The notes under the pieces are model-generated. The model did not search any database. It had not been told where the DNA came from and worked only from the letters and a program-made list of their open reading frames with translations. Made by a program: the position numbers and the translations under genes. Of a stretch of 64,000 nt of DNA, positions 19,121 to 29,982 are shown one piece after another (position 1 is the first letter of the stretch; each line of letters opens with the position of its first letter). Origin of the DNA: Lineus longissimus (taxonomy: Eukaryota; Nemertea; Pilidiophora; Heteronemertea; Lineidae). The stretch lies in NCBI RefSeq assembly GCF_910592395.1, contig NC_088321.1, forward strand, positions 8,496,001 through 8,560,000, in the 5' to 3' direction.

Positions 19121-21680
19121 CTGTAGTTTCATGAAAATAACACCACTTCATTAACAGCCGGTGTCGCCGCCCCTGACTCATAGGGTGGCGAACAGAGCTG
19201 TTGAGAAGGCCGATCATTGGCTGGTATTCCAGAGAGGGTTGTCCAGGCCTCATATCCAATATACTTCAGTTTCGAGTCCAATCCTTATTGTTTGGGTTGT
19301 TGAAACCGATTCGTAGGTCTCCTATGAATGGGATAATGGGATCGGGCCTTCGGCCATTGTACTGAGTGTCCCAGAACATTTTCAACTAATCGTCATTGGT
19401 AGTGTAAAGGGTGTCCCAGTGCTAATGGCTGATAGTGTACAGGGAGTCCATGAAAAAAGTCCAACTGACATATTGGCTTCTGCTGGTTTTAGGGACTGAC
19501 CTGCCCTTTCAAAGTGAGGCACTGCTCAGGTAATGAAGCATGTCTTCGGGTCTTATCATTCCTTACCAGCTTCGGGCTTTCAAAGATACTTTGCAGTGCG
19601 AAATTGGTAAGAATGAGAAGTTGTCCGTCACATATCTGGAGAAAAAAACGAACATCCCTCTGAATGTACAGTCTTGTCCGAAGTGATCAGTGAAGGAATA
19701 AGAAAAAAACGATGCAAATCCCGATTCAATTTATTTTCAAAGCTAAAGATACACATTATTAGATTGTCCAGCTTTCAGAATCGTACCCACAATCATTCAC
19801 AACACCCACAGTCAATTCAAGTCCATCACAATGTCCTCCTCGACTACATTCACGAACTCTGGTCCATCCACGGCAGTCTCCTCTTCTTCCTCCAAGATAG
19901 CATGTGGTCCAGCTTCGATTGGCCTTGGTCGAAACGATGCTTCAAATCAGTTGAAGATAACGTCCTCATCAACACCATCCCAGGCATCTCTGATGATGTT
20001 GGTCACGTCTCTCAGGCCGATGTGAGGGCAGTCTCCTCTTTCGTCCGTGTGGTCCTTCTTCCACGATTTCCATTGTCGCCGTACGTGACATTTGAAGGAC
20101 TTCATGACTGCAACGTCTAACGGTTGTACGAGGGATGTGCAACCAGCAGGTACATAATCCAGGCTGCCTCTCATGTCGCGGACTCTCGTCCGGAAGTTCT
20201 CTGTCCGGTGGACCTGATAATGATCGACGATTAACAGGAACTGGTCGGTCTCGTTGTCGGTGACGTAGGGTGATAGGACTTCATCTAACCAGTTGTGCGC
20301 CGTTTCCTCCCTCATCCAACCAGTTTCCGATAGGGTAATCTTTACATCTGCTGGTGGGTTGTCTTGGAGGGCTGCAAACACCCGGACGAAACCTCTTCTG
20401 GGGAAGGTGATGTGCGCCGGCAACTTTGCTCCAGAGGCTGCGATGCAGAGGGTGACGGTGCATCCCAGCTTAGTATTGGACCTGGATGATCAAACGTCTA
20501 TGGCCTTCTCCCCCGTGGTGTTGGCCGTGTACAAGGTTCTCATATCAAACAGGACAAAGGTTTGGTCCATGTTAAAGAAGAACCGCATCTGTATATCAAG
20601 ACGATCGATTCTCCCAGTAACCGCATCTCGGAAGGTCTGGATCCTTGCAGCAGCATCAGCGGGGACGGTCGTTGTATCCTTGGTCACCTTCCGTAGGGAC
20701 ACGTGGCGTCTCTTCATCAAGCACTCCACCCAGCCTATGGATGCGTTGAAATCCCATAGCTGAGGGCGACAATGCTGAATCCCTTCTCTGACATCTTGGG
20801 CTAACTCATTCCTCCAGCTTTGCTTTCCACCAGATTTTCCACATTACCAACGCCTTATCTTGAATGTCGAGAACGGAGACTGCGAGGCGACGCTCTCTCA
20901 TCTGCTGCAGCCATTGGTAAAGCTGGTCCTCAACCTGTGGCCATAACGGATCACGGGGCTCCATCATCGTCTTCTTCCGGCCATGCCCTTCTTCTTGCTT
21001 CTGCTCGAGGTCCTCGAGATTCCACCTTCTAAACGTCTCCCAGGGGATGTTATAGTGGGCGGCGAACTCTCTCATACTGCGCACCGTTCACCAGTGCCTC
21101 CTTCTGGTCTCTCAGGTAGGCAAGTTTTTCTGTCACGGTGTAGCGCCGGCGTCGTTTTCTCAGCAGCTCTACAGCATCCATTGTCGCACAGGTTGTCTGC
21201 AATGTGGGTACCCTCAGTGGGGCTTCATTTATAGGTCTAAGAGGCCCTAGAATTCCTCAAGAAAACCACAAATCCTAGAAACTTCGATTCTGTTTTCTCC
21301 CACGTAGGCCTAGGGAGTCTAAATCAAAAGAAGAGGGTTGTAGAAAAACAGAGGATGAGCTCCTCGTTTTTCTTCGGAATTTCGTGACTACTATCATTGC
21401 CTGAATATCACTTTGCTTTACTAATGCAAGCATTTGTAGATTTTTCTTCAGAGTTTCAATAAGGACTTTTTTTGTTTTGGGCGGTTTGGATCAATCTAAA
21501 AGGTGCTTCAGTATTATGAGACAACCTGTATAAACGGTCAGCGAGTGGCCTTACCACAGCTCGGCTGAGTCATCACAAGGGCCAGCGAAGTCACTCATTG
21601 GTTACCTCTGGTGAATAGACTCGAGAGAAGAGGCCGGGCCTTGAATATCCCGAAGTGGTGTTATTTTCATGAAACTACAG
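19121..21680. mobile_element. pogo/Tigger DNA transposon inside the PLE
   Basis: Perfect terminal inverted repeats of about 29 bp start CTGTAGTTTCATGAAAATAA at 19121 and end with the reverse complement at 21680. Both are flanked by TA (19119-19120 and 21681-21682), the target duplication of the Tc1/mariner-pogo group. Removing the 2,560-bp element rejoins the PLE linker to the GIY-YIG domain. It carries a frameshifted Tigger-like transposase on the minus strand. Confidence 0.92.
19812..21181 (-). pseudogene. pogo/Tigger transposase, multiply frameshifted
   Basis: From an ATG at 21181 a basic N-terminus (ELLRKRRRRYTVTEKLAYL) passes through a frameshift near 21,085 into a helix-turn-helix region (REFAAHYNIPWETFRRW) and a CENP-B-type DNA-binding segment. 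The DDE core follows in other frames: NMDQT (first Asp), LLIVDHYQVH (second Asp) and VQPLDVAVMK (third Asp). An acidic tail (ILEEEETAVD) ends at 19812. Total length, about 455 codons, fits the family. Frames change near 20,780, 20,485 and 19,940. Confidence 0.85.
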
Positions 21681-22040
21681 TATGTCAAACACAACATAAC
21701 GTGCAACTCAGAAAGGGTCATCTACCTCATTGAAAGTGCCAAATGTAACTATCAATATGTGGGCCAAACCAAAAGGACACTCAAAACCAGAATGAATGAA
21801 CACAGTTCTGGCATAAACATAAGAAACCCACGTCCATTGGCACACACTTTAATAGCAGTAATCACTCTATTAAAGACCTCCGTATCTATGGACTTGAAAA
21901 GTTACCTCAAACTAATAATGAGAGAACTTGTGCACTAGAAAATAGTCTGCTAGCTAAAGAATCATAATGGATTTATACTTTGCGAACCGCTCGTCCCCTT
22001 GGTCTAAATGTCATAGACCAACTGGTATCAGTCATCGAAT
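21681..22040 (+). pseudogene. PLE GIY-YIG endonuclease segment
   Basis: Immediately after the pogo element comes HNITCNSERVIYLIESAKC, a cysteine-bearing linker, then YQYVGQTKRTLKTRMNEH, the GIY-YIG core in its Penelope form. A frameshift around 21,800 breaks the distal part; the remaining segment (LGLNVIDQLVSVIE) is readable in other frames to about 22,040. In intact PLEs this domain nicks target DNA. Confidence 0.82.
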
Positions 22041-22470
22041 GAATATTTTTCAGATGCCTGACTGCGTGACCCACCTTTTCAAATTGCGTGGAGTTACTTT
22101 CAGCTCATATTTTTATATAATTCTTAAAATTATCTCTTTGTAACTCGCTGCATCTTTCACTTGAACCGCCATTTTGCTTTCTGGAACGCACAGCCAGAGC
22201 CACCTATCGGCCGACTCTATGCACTAAATTTCTAGGAAGCCACGCCCCCACGAACCTCAACCAATGAAATCGCAGATAAACAACAACAAACCTGAACACG
22301 TTGGGATATCGCGGCTGACTTTCGTTAAGACGTAGCGTAAACTACATTCTCTGTTCACAATAGTATTTAACCTGGTTGACCAAATTTGTAAAGTCATTCA
22401 TTGAAAAAGTACCAATTATACGAAACGTCTGAATGGACTGGAGTCGTTGCATTTGTTTATTTAAACCCAC
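22041..22470 (+). other. PLE 3' non-coding region
   Basis: AT-rich sequence after the PLE coding region. The capsid gene of the Polinton resumes at about 22,470 on the minus strand, so the PLE must end at or before that point. No terminal repeat was recognised. Confidence 0.45.
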
Positions 22471-23570
22471 ACATCTATTGTGTTTTGCAACACTCTTCCA
22501 CTGCCATGCAGATTATTGTCTTCAGTGGTTCTCAGGTCAAGCCACAACCCAAAATAGTTCTCATCACCATTATACTTTTCAAGAGTTAAATTACAGTCGT
22601 TGGTCTTCTTAACATCTTCGGACATGAAATGTTTTTTCGCTTCCTCCCACTGATCTAGTAACCTCATTCCTTCGGGTTAGATTTTATTAGCAATTCCTTC
22701 GATTGTAACCTTCAAATTTGAAATTCCCGGATTCTCAAACTTTTCACTTTCTCTAGCACCATCATTATGTGAGGTTACAAACAGTAACAAAATTCCTTTG
22801 ATGGCTCTTTTAGGATTTCATCTGTCTTCACATTGATTGTCCTGAAATGATCGATCCAATCATAAAATACCGAAAACCCAAATTATAATTATTTAGCAAT
22901 TGCTTGGCAACTCTTTCATCTGTAACTGTGTCATATTCCAGGCATATATTTTTCAATTCATATCCGTAATTGTGGTTGTGAAAATTACATCCTCTTTTGG
23001 TGCCAAGGTCATATCAAATATAACGTCCTCCTGAAAGGGAAATTTGTAAAACAGCGCGTTGGTTGAAAGCAATTCAAAGTCAATTGGTATTTTGTACTTC
23101 TTGTCAAACACGGCTTTCAAAGTCTTCTCATTGCTGGTTTCCCCGGTGATGTCAACCAAAGCTACCCCGGATCTAAGCTGTCTGAGGTTACTGCTTTGGA
23201 TTCCTTGAAATACTCTATTTTCTCTCTCCTCATTGGTCATCCACAAGTCTTTGTAAGTGGCATACAAAATGTATTTGTCAACTTCAAGAATTTTTTCAGT
23301 CCCCCACGATACCGACAGTTTTGAAATAAGATTTCTCCCCAAATTATTTACTACAGAATTTTTGCTGTTTCCTGCGATCACAACATCCGCTGACAGATAA
23401 ACACTACCAGGCACAAAAAAAATGTTTATTTTTTTTTAACTTTGGAATCCTCACAAACAGAGTTTCCATTGGCTGTGCCGATGAGGGATTGTGAGTGATA
23501 ACGTGATGATGACGTTCAGCCTTCAAACCTAGTGGAATGCGATTGCATCTTTGAGGGTTTAACAGATTTC
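22471..23570 (-). pseudogene. Polinton major capsid protein, broken
   Basis: The N-terminal piece contains IPLGLKAERHHHVITHNPSS. The middle piece (23414-22953) has GSVYLSADVVIAGNSKNS and YKDLWMTNEERENR. The C-terminal piece (22667-22471) has NYFGLWLDLRTTEDNNLHGS. These segments are typical of the double-jelly-roll capsid protein of Polintons. A frameshift lies near 23,415 and further breaks between 22,950 and 22,670, and the last residues are cut off where the PLE begins. It is too damaged to be functional. Confidence 0.82.
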
Positions 23571-25590
23571 CAGTTGTTTTCTTTCTCTGGAATGCCTTTA
23601 GCCCTTCGATCAAACCATGAACAATAGAACTCACAACAACGAACAATAAAATTATCAGATGTTCTGTGAGAAAGCCAACAACTGCTCCAACTGATTTCAG
23701 AATGAATGACATGATCGAACCTATTATTCCTGGTAGAGCTGCAGCCGATTTCTTCGCTAATTCTTTTAACCACTCCGCAAATTTCTTTAATCCATTTTTT
23801 ATCCTATCTCGGATATCTGGTTTTGGAGGAGTTGGTCCAGGAGGGGTTGGCCCAGGAGGTTTTACTGCTCTCAAGGAATTACTGATAGAAAGACCTAAGG
23901 TTGTGAAAAACATTATTATCGCAGTTACAATTCCCCCCAATAGTTAGGCCTTCCAATTTGAAGAGTAGCTTCAGTCTATCTTTCAGAGGTTTTTTTGAGT
24001 CTGTTTTTTTTTAATGTAGTCTCTCCAAATTCTCTTCCATCTTTCATTTTGTGATTTATATTCATCATTAAGGTATTTCAAACTTCTCTTTTCTTGATCT
24101 AATACTTCCTTTATTTCCTGTTTCTTCTCATGATTAGTTTATGGTCATATTGTTCATCAAGTAGTGCAATCTTATTAATAAGTCTGTATCTCGTTATAGC
24201 CATCTTTTCCTCATTCAACTTTAATGCCCTAATTTCTCTAACATCTAGAGGACCCAATTCTTCTACTAACTCTGTGTCTGTTGCATTAAATACTGTCCCC
24301 ATTAATGTTTGTTTTAGATTGTCTCAGTCTAAACTTCCATCATCACCTTTAATTCCATCTTCGATTAGCATTGATAAATTTGATCTCTGCTCTGTTGATC
24401 TGCTGATTGGTGTTGTCGGGGATGAAGGTCGTAACTCATGAACAGTCACCTGCATTTGAAGTTGATCTTGTGGTTCTACTTCTGTTTCCTAAAATCTACC
24501 CCTTGCTTTATGGAGGAAAGTAGCTGCATCTTTTCTCTGTTGTTCTTTCTTTTGAGCTTCAGCTTCTAGTTCTCTTCTCCTATCAGCTATTAAACCTTCA
24601 TCGTTGAAAAAAATATTCAGTTCATCGAATTTTGTCAACACTGAGTCACCACCAGTAAATCCACTAATTGTAGTTCTAGACAGAAGATGGCCATGCTTAT
24701 CTGTTATCCTAACCCAAACTAGTTTTCCTTGACTATTTTCACCAAGCATGTAGAGAGGTTTTTTTGTCACCTTTTGTAAGAGTTCCTGACCAGAATACTG
24801 AATTCCTGTTAAAATCTCGTCAATCATACACTCATTAACATCTGCTGCAGTAAAAACAAGCCTAGCCAAAGTCTTTAAATGTCCGGGTGTAAACTTAAAG
24901 CTTCTGTACTTTAGGAATTCAGCAGACCTTAGAACTTTCAATCTTTCCATTGTTGCAACTTCCACATCCTCTGCCCCATCTCTTCTACTCAAAATACCTC
25001 TCAATTCATCAGATTTAACTAAGTTCTTGGTTCCAAGAAATATTTTTAAGACCATGTTGGAACCGATAATGTATAAACCTGATGCGATTACATAATCCAA
25101 TCTGGTGTGGGTTTCGGCAATTGATTTTCGATACCTTTGAATTGAGGTAGGAATGTCAGCGTGTTTGTTGATTGAGTCTTTTAAAAGTTTGGTAAATTCT
25201 GTCTGGGCATCAAATTCAGTTCCTGTTGCTCCTGTAATCGGAGTTCTGGTGAGTGCTTGGGTGCCAAGTATGCAGTAAACATATGTTCGGACAGAATCAT
25301 TCAGTCTCTCTATACCAGGGTTTGAGAAACCCGCTGACTTCAAAATCATGAATTGTTGATACGTCTGACAGGGAGCGCCAGCTCCCGCTGGATTCTGTTT
25401 GATAACGTCAAAAACATTTTTATGTTGATTATCATGCCATCTGATGAAAGTATCTTGATATTTGAAGGTAGCCATTCCAGCATCCCAATTCGCAGTAAAC
25501 ATTGGAGGCATTTTATTTTCGTGAACTTGCATCAGGAAGAAATTTATTTTTGAGTCATTTATGTAATAACCCGGATCTGTTAAGTTTGGA

Positions 25591-25760
25591 TTGGCCCGTA
25601 TGCACAAAGGTGGTTTAAGCATAGTTTAGCCAAAACTAGGTATAACCCTTCGATTAAACCACTGTTCGTATGCACAGAGATGGTTTAAGGTAAACTGTGG
25701 GGTAAGTTTAAACCAGGTTTAGATGCCCATATGCACAGAGGTGGTTTAGCTTAAACTCTG
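25591..25760 (+). repeat. Harbinger subterminal repeats
   Basis: The terminal motif recurs inward: TATGCACAAAGGTGGTTTAA (about 25,598), TATGCACAGAGATGGTTTAA (about 25,670) and TATGCACAGAGGTGGTTTA (about 25,732). The right end has inverted counterparts near 29,660 and 29,740. These are likely binding sites for the transposase or Myb-like protein. Confidence 0.8.
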
Positions 25761-26099
25761 GTGTAAATGTGCCCAAATCACCTAGTTTAACTAAACCGAC
25801 TCAGGGGTAGGTTTAAGAGAAGTTTAACTATACAAACAGATGGCATCACAGATATTTTATAGTTCATTCGATGTCACCAGTGGCTGGAACAAAGTTAAAT
25901 TCGACTCGCACTACCAATGTATTATACAAAAAAACATATTTATTTTATCAATATCAACTTCACGTTAAATCATACCAACAAAAACTGCACTTATCTTATG
26001 CAGCAGAACCAATAGGGAATCGCAAAATTCCGAAAGTATGGTTTCGATATCAGCTATTATACGATATATGGAAAGTGCTTGAACATGTCAATGAATGCT

Positions 26100-26555
26100 A
26101 GTTGTGAAAGAACGAAATTAATTAAGAGTCAGACTTGAACTATTATCTGAAAACATGATTGAAACATCATGTTAATGCTATTTCTGACCGGACAAAATTA
26201 TCAAACTTGAATTATTACAGTACAATATATGAAAAAATAATTGAAACATGTCGCTGCAAATTGTGACGTAACAGAATTAATAAAGAGCTCAGACTTGGAC
26301 AATTTTATGAAGAAAATTATTGAAATGTCATGTCAATGCTAATTTTGATGTAACAGAATAAATTAGGAGCTCAGACTTAGAACTATTTTATGAGAAAAAT
26401 TATTGAAATGTCATGTCAATGCTTATTCTGATGTAACAATATTAATTACAAATGTAGGACTCAAGACTAATTGTTCACACAGGGGTAATATATTCATCGA
26501 TCACCTCGACTGTTCACACAGGGGTAATATATTCATTGATTATCTCAACTGTCTG
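26100..26555 (+). repeat. Tandem repeats inside Harbinger left arm
   Basis: Units of about 85-100 bp recur between 26,100 and 26,450, each with a TTATTGAAATGTCATGTCAA-like core and a GAGCTCAGACTT segment. Then two 44-bp copies of TGTTCACACAGGGGTAATAT lie at about 26,468 and 26,512. Confidence 0.75.
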
Positions 26556-26561
26556 TAATCT

Positions 26562-27615
26562 TTAGTTGCCCTCAAAATGGTCAGCAATTAACCTGGCACG
26601 TACGCGCACTCCTTGCACATGTTGCACTTGCACAATTTCAGGGTCAATTGGTGGGTCATCATCAGCCAAGTCGTCATCCTGAAAGTCTGGGTCTCCCCTA
26701 AGAACAGATATGTTCTGCAGGATTGCAGTAGCAATTATAACTGCAAAGCTTGTTTCCAGTTTGGGTCTAAGGGTGTAATGGAGACAGGCGAATCTTCGCT
26801 TCCAGCGACCAAACAGTCGTTCAATGAGGGATCGTGTACGTCTCTGGGCCCTATTGTAGTTTCGCTCAGCTGGTGTGACTGGATTGCGGAGTGGTGTCAT
26901 CAAATAGGATAGACATGGATACCCTGGATCACCCAACAAATAACCTGAAATCCGAGCTTCTTCAAATTCATTTTTGATCTGACACTCGTCAAAAATTCGC
27001 GAGTCATGTGCACTCCCAGGCCAGCGTGCAACGATGTTGGTGATCAAAGGTTTCGCATCACAGATGACCTGAGTGTTGATTGAATGGTACCCTTTTCGAT
27101 TCAGAAAACGCGCGGCATCATCCCCACCAGGATTTGCGATCCGAACATGAGTGCAGTCAATCAGCCCAATAACATTTGGGAACCCATACATATCATAGAA
27201 TGCGTGTTGCATTGCGAGTACGTGGCATTCTGATGAAGTCGTCTCTTTTTTGAGCCAAGGCTATGCTCACTCGCTTTACAGCTCTGCGCACAGTGGTTTG
27301 GTGAATATGTATGTGGTCACCAACTGTGATCTGAAATGCACCATTGCCATAAAATCTGAGTGCCGTCAATACTTGCAAATATGGAGGCAATGCTTGACTA
27401 CGACCTGTGTCATAACTAATATCATCAGCTACCAAATCAACTATAAACACTGCGTTTTCCTTTGTGAAACGGAATCTCCTGTGGAATTCCTCATTATTGT
27501 AATATTCAAATGGATTTTGGCGATCGCGGTATACCCTTTCTCGTCTGAGCTGTCGTTGGGCATGAAGTTGTTGCAGGTGGTGCAGGTTATGCAGCACATC
27601 CAACTGATTTGCCAT
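26562..27615 (-). pseudogene. Harbinger DDE transposase (HARBI1-like), one frameshift
   Basis: The N-terminal frame (27615-27193) holds the helix-turn-helix region (NNEEFHRRFRFTKENAVFIV ... HIHQTTVRRAVKRV). The C-terminal frame (27212-26562) holds the DDE/D catalytic core: GLIDCTHVRI (first Asp), WPGSAHDSRIF (second Asp) and SLIERLFGRWKRRF (Glu). The frames overlap by 20 bases, so one small indel near 27,200 is the only lesion seen. Length, about 350 residues, is normal for the family. In this superfamily the transposase needs the Myb-like partner encoded next to it. Confidence 0.92.
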
Positions 27616-27874
27616 GATTCTGTGTCACAAAAAGTGTTTGGCAGCATGTGGTAGAGTAATGTTTGGTGATTGCGAATGTAAACTATAAAATAGTAACAAA
27701 TACCTATAGCATTTGTCACTGCTGCACCAATATACATGTAGATAGGCCGACATGAAGAGTCAACAAAAACAATGTCCTGTAAATAAATTTACAGTTATGA
27801 TATATCCAAAGAACGGAGGAAATCACACTGAAGTTCAGCATACAAAATCAGGCAAGGTAGTGACTACCAACAAG

Positions 27875-29484
27875 CTAAAGTTGCTGCAACGAGTAGTCCC
27901 CGTACTCCACGTTACTGTCATTTTGTCTCCTTGCAAGTTCCCAATTCAACGTAGCAGTCCTCCGTTCGATTTGCAGAATCTCCATTTTTACGTCATGTAC
28001 TTCACGCAGTTGTGTTATCTTAAGGTCATGTTCTTCTTTGGCAAAATTCACCAACTGCTCTTCAGCAGACAAGGAAGTAGATGGATCACTCTTTCGCTTC
28101 TGAAGGCGTACCGGTACCCTTGGTACTGGTGTGCTCGATCTTGACGATGTTGGTGTGCTAGTGGAAGTGTGTGCCTGTTCTTCAGTAGACACTAATGTCT
28201 GTGCTCTTGGCACTGGTGTGCTTGACTTCGACCCTCTGGTTATGGACCTACTAACTGATGTGTCGAGCAGATGCTGAAATCGTGAAGTGGCTACCTCATT
28301 AGATGAGACGGCTATCCCTTCTAATTCACGATCATTCGGACAACCTACTTCGGGCTCAGTGTCACTGCCACTGGAAAAGAAGAAGTTGAAATTTGGGTTA
28401 GTCAGTGAAGGTGGTAGGTCACAGAAGCGGTATGAAATTTTAAAAAATATTATTTTCCAGCTGGTTTTATTCTTTGAAGTTTTATCAGTTGTGTTTTGCT
28501 ATCCATATAAGCTCAACATAAATAAACTCACCGTTTCTTGAATACAGTCATTTGTAATAGTGAATAGTGTAAGTAAGAGTGACCCAGAAATTCTACCTTA
28601 GGTACTAGAAATATGGTTGCAGGATTAACCAGTGGACCTAGGTCACCAACAGTATTTTAAAAGAAAACAACCTCATGTAGGCATAACTTTCTCGAAATTG
28701 ATTCATCACAAATTATTTTAAATTTTGTGTAGCATTGACAATAATGTCAAATAAAGAGTAATTTCTAACAGGTTGCTGCACTGACAATGACTATATCGAC
28801 AAGTCGTCTTATAGATGCGGCACTACAAGTACAAGTACAAAATGCCATTCTAACCGCTGCTAGAGTAAAGCCATATTAACTTATATATGCATTTTCAATT
28901 GCAGTGTCAAAATCATCTGTTAGAAATAATAAACAATCACATGTACACAGGGGTCCGTTCAAGAAGCACATCCCTTATAAATCAATCATGGCTTACCTGT
29001 AAGTGGGTTCTACATTTTCAGCAACACTGGATACCTCTTGTGAATGCCTGTTGTCATCGGGCTGATAATCGTCATCATATGGATTGTGTAACTGTTTAAA
29101 CTCAGATGGAATTAGCAGCTTGATTTCTGTGTCAAGTGTTTTGGGCGTCTTTGGTGGTGGGCCACCACCGGTCTTTGCTCTTTGTTTTTCATTCTCAGAA
29201 ATGTTTTTTTTGGCTGCCTTTTTTATTTGCTTCCATTGTTCTTTCAACTATTTCTGATTTCTTGACTCACCATACTTTGTAGCAAATAATCTGTGCACAT
29301 TTTCCCATGCTGTGGTTTTCTTTCTATTTATACCTGCGTCTGTCTTTTTGTCTTCGATTACTTTTACATAATCTCTGATGGAATCAAGCAGATAATCTTT
29401 TTCATCATCATCCCAGTTCTTTGAACGTTTTCTTGAGGAACTTTTACCTCCATCTCCTTGATTTTTGCAAGTATTTGTACTCAT
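27875..29484 (-). pseudogene. Harbinger Myb/SANT-like protein, two exons, one stop
   Basis: Exon 1 (29484-28997) begins MSTNTCKNQGDG and contains a trihelix/Myb-like region (KNWDDDEKDYLLDSIRDYV ... TAWENVHRLFATKYG). The same frame continues after a single TAG (29250-29248) with KEQWKQIKKAAKKN. The donor ACAG|GTAAGCC and acceptor TTTTCCAG|TGG bound a 626-bp intron (28996-28371). Exon 2 (28370-27875) is Ser/Thr/Pro-rich then coiled-coil, ending NVEYGDYSLQQL. In the family it binds DNA ends and brings the transposase to the nucleus. The nonsense codon is the only lesion seen. Confidence 0.85.
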
Positions 29485-29982
29485 TGTTGCTGTTTGTAAG
29501 ACCTCTGACTGTGATTCTGAGCACCTCTTTCCCTGAAAGCTTTCACGGAATGTCTAAAAATAGATTTCCCAGTAATAAAACTAACACTTAACCAAGGAAT
29601 AATGATACACCATGGTTTATCTTATCCTTGGGTTTGTTATTCCGAGTTCAGTTAAACTACCTTTCGTGCATACCAATTTTTTTAAACCACGAACAGTAGG
29701 TTAGCTAACCTAGGTTTAGGTTAAACCATGGGTAACTTACACCACCTCTGTGCATACGGGCCCAGGAAACGCCTTTCTAGTGAATCGTTCCACGAGGAAA
29801 GATTCAATGCGTGGTGAGCGAACTCGGGTCAAATCGGAGTCAACATCGGAAAAGCGCGATAATTCAGTCAGATTTTGAATCTTTTCCTTTTTTTGTGCAA
29901 TTTGTTGATGGAAACTACTTATGTAGAATAGGAGATGACTGGGCAGCCGACAGCTTGGTAATATTGCCCTTAATAATGCCAA

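Larger units (their letters stand above)
16491..22470 (+). mobile_element. Penelope-like retroelement (PLE) with pogo insertion
   Basis: In order: a hydrophilic N-terminal ORF, a PLE-type reverse transcriptase (RADKGGATVVL, KFYCLPKIHK, SGTAMGTSMAPFYANLFL, RFIDDIF), and a C-terminal GIY-YIG-type endonuclease segment (NYQYVGQTKRTLKTRMNEH) that resumes after a pogo transposon at 19,121-21,680. It lies between the Polinton ATPase start and the truncated end of the Polinton capsid gene. Long terminal repeats were not identified, so the outer limits are approximate. Several stops show it is inactive. Confidence 0.85.
25591..29764. mobile_element. PIF/Harbinger transposon, nearly intact
   Basis: Terminal repeats read inward as TTGGCCCGTATGCACAAAGG (left) and TGGGCCCGTATGCACAGAGG (right). 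The direct repeat GGA flanks both ends (25588-25590 and 29765-29767), a 3-bp target duplication as expected for this superfamily. It carries the two standard genes: a DDE transposase and a Myb/SANT-like DNA-binding protein with a canonical intron. Only one frameshift and one stop codon separate these genes from integrity, so insertion is relatively recent. Confidence 0.92.
12459..29960. mobile_element. Degenerate Polinton/Maverick broken by nested insertions
   Basis: Pieces of four Polinton genes occur in a consistent layout: PolB on the plus strand at the left, then packaging ATPase, major capsid protein and a long conserved structural-type protein on the minus strand. The ATPase, capsid and structural pieces become contiguous when the foreign insertions are removed: L2-like LINE, TIR element, LINE 3' end, Penelope-like element with pogo inside, and PIF/Harbinger. 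The original terminal repeats, integrase and protease were not found, so both outer limits are approximate. It is a dead copy with stops, frameshifts and lost catalytic residues. Confidence 0.82.
23580..29960 (-). pseudogene. Polinton conserved structural-type protein, split by Harbinger
   Basis: Read downward on the minus strand: an N-terminal piece (about 29,960-29,765), the Harbinger insertion, then a long piece (25590-24492, 24488-24111), a frameshift, a charged coiled segment (to about 23,985) and a hydrophobic C-terminus (about 23,940-23,590) with a Pro-rich linker (PPGPTPPGPTPP) and two membrane-like stretches. The frame is continuous across the Harbinger target site. Stops TAG (24489-24491) and TGA (about 24,335) lie in the same frame as the coding on both sides. 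I recognise it as a conserved Polinton protein of unproven function, but not which lettered gene it is. It may once have been two genes. Confidence 0.7.

Noticed and set aside
19674-20763. Plus-strand frames of about 150 codons
   Set aside because: Shadows of the pogo transposase on the opposite strand, where the DDE motifs read.
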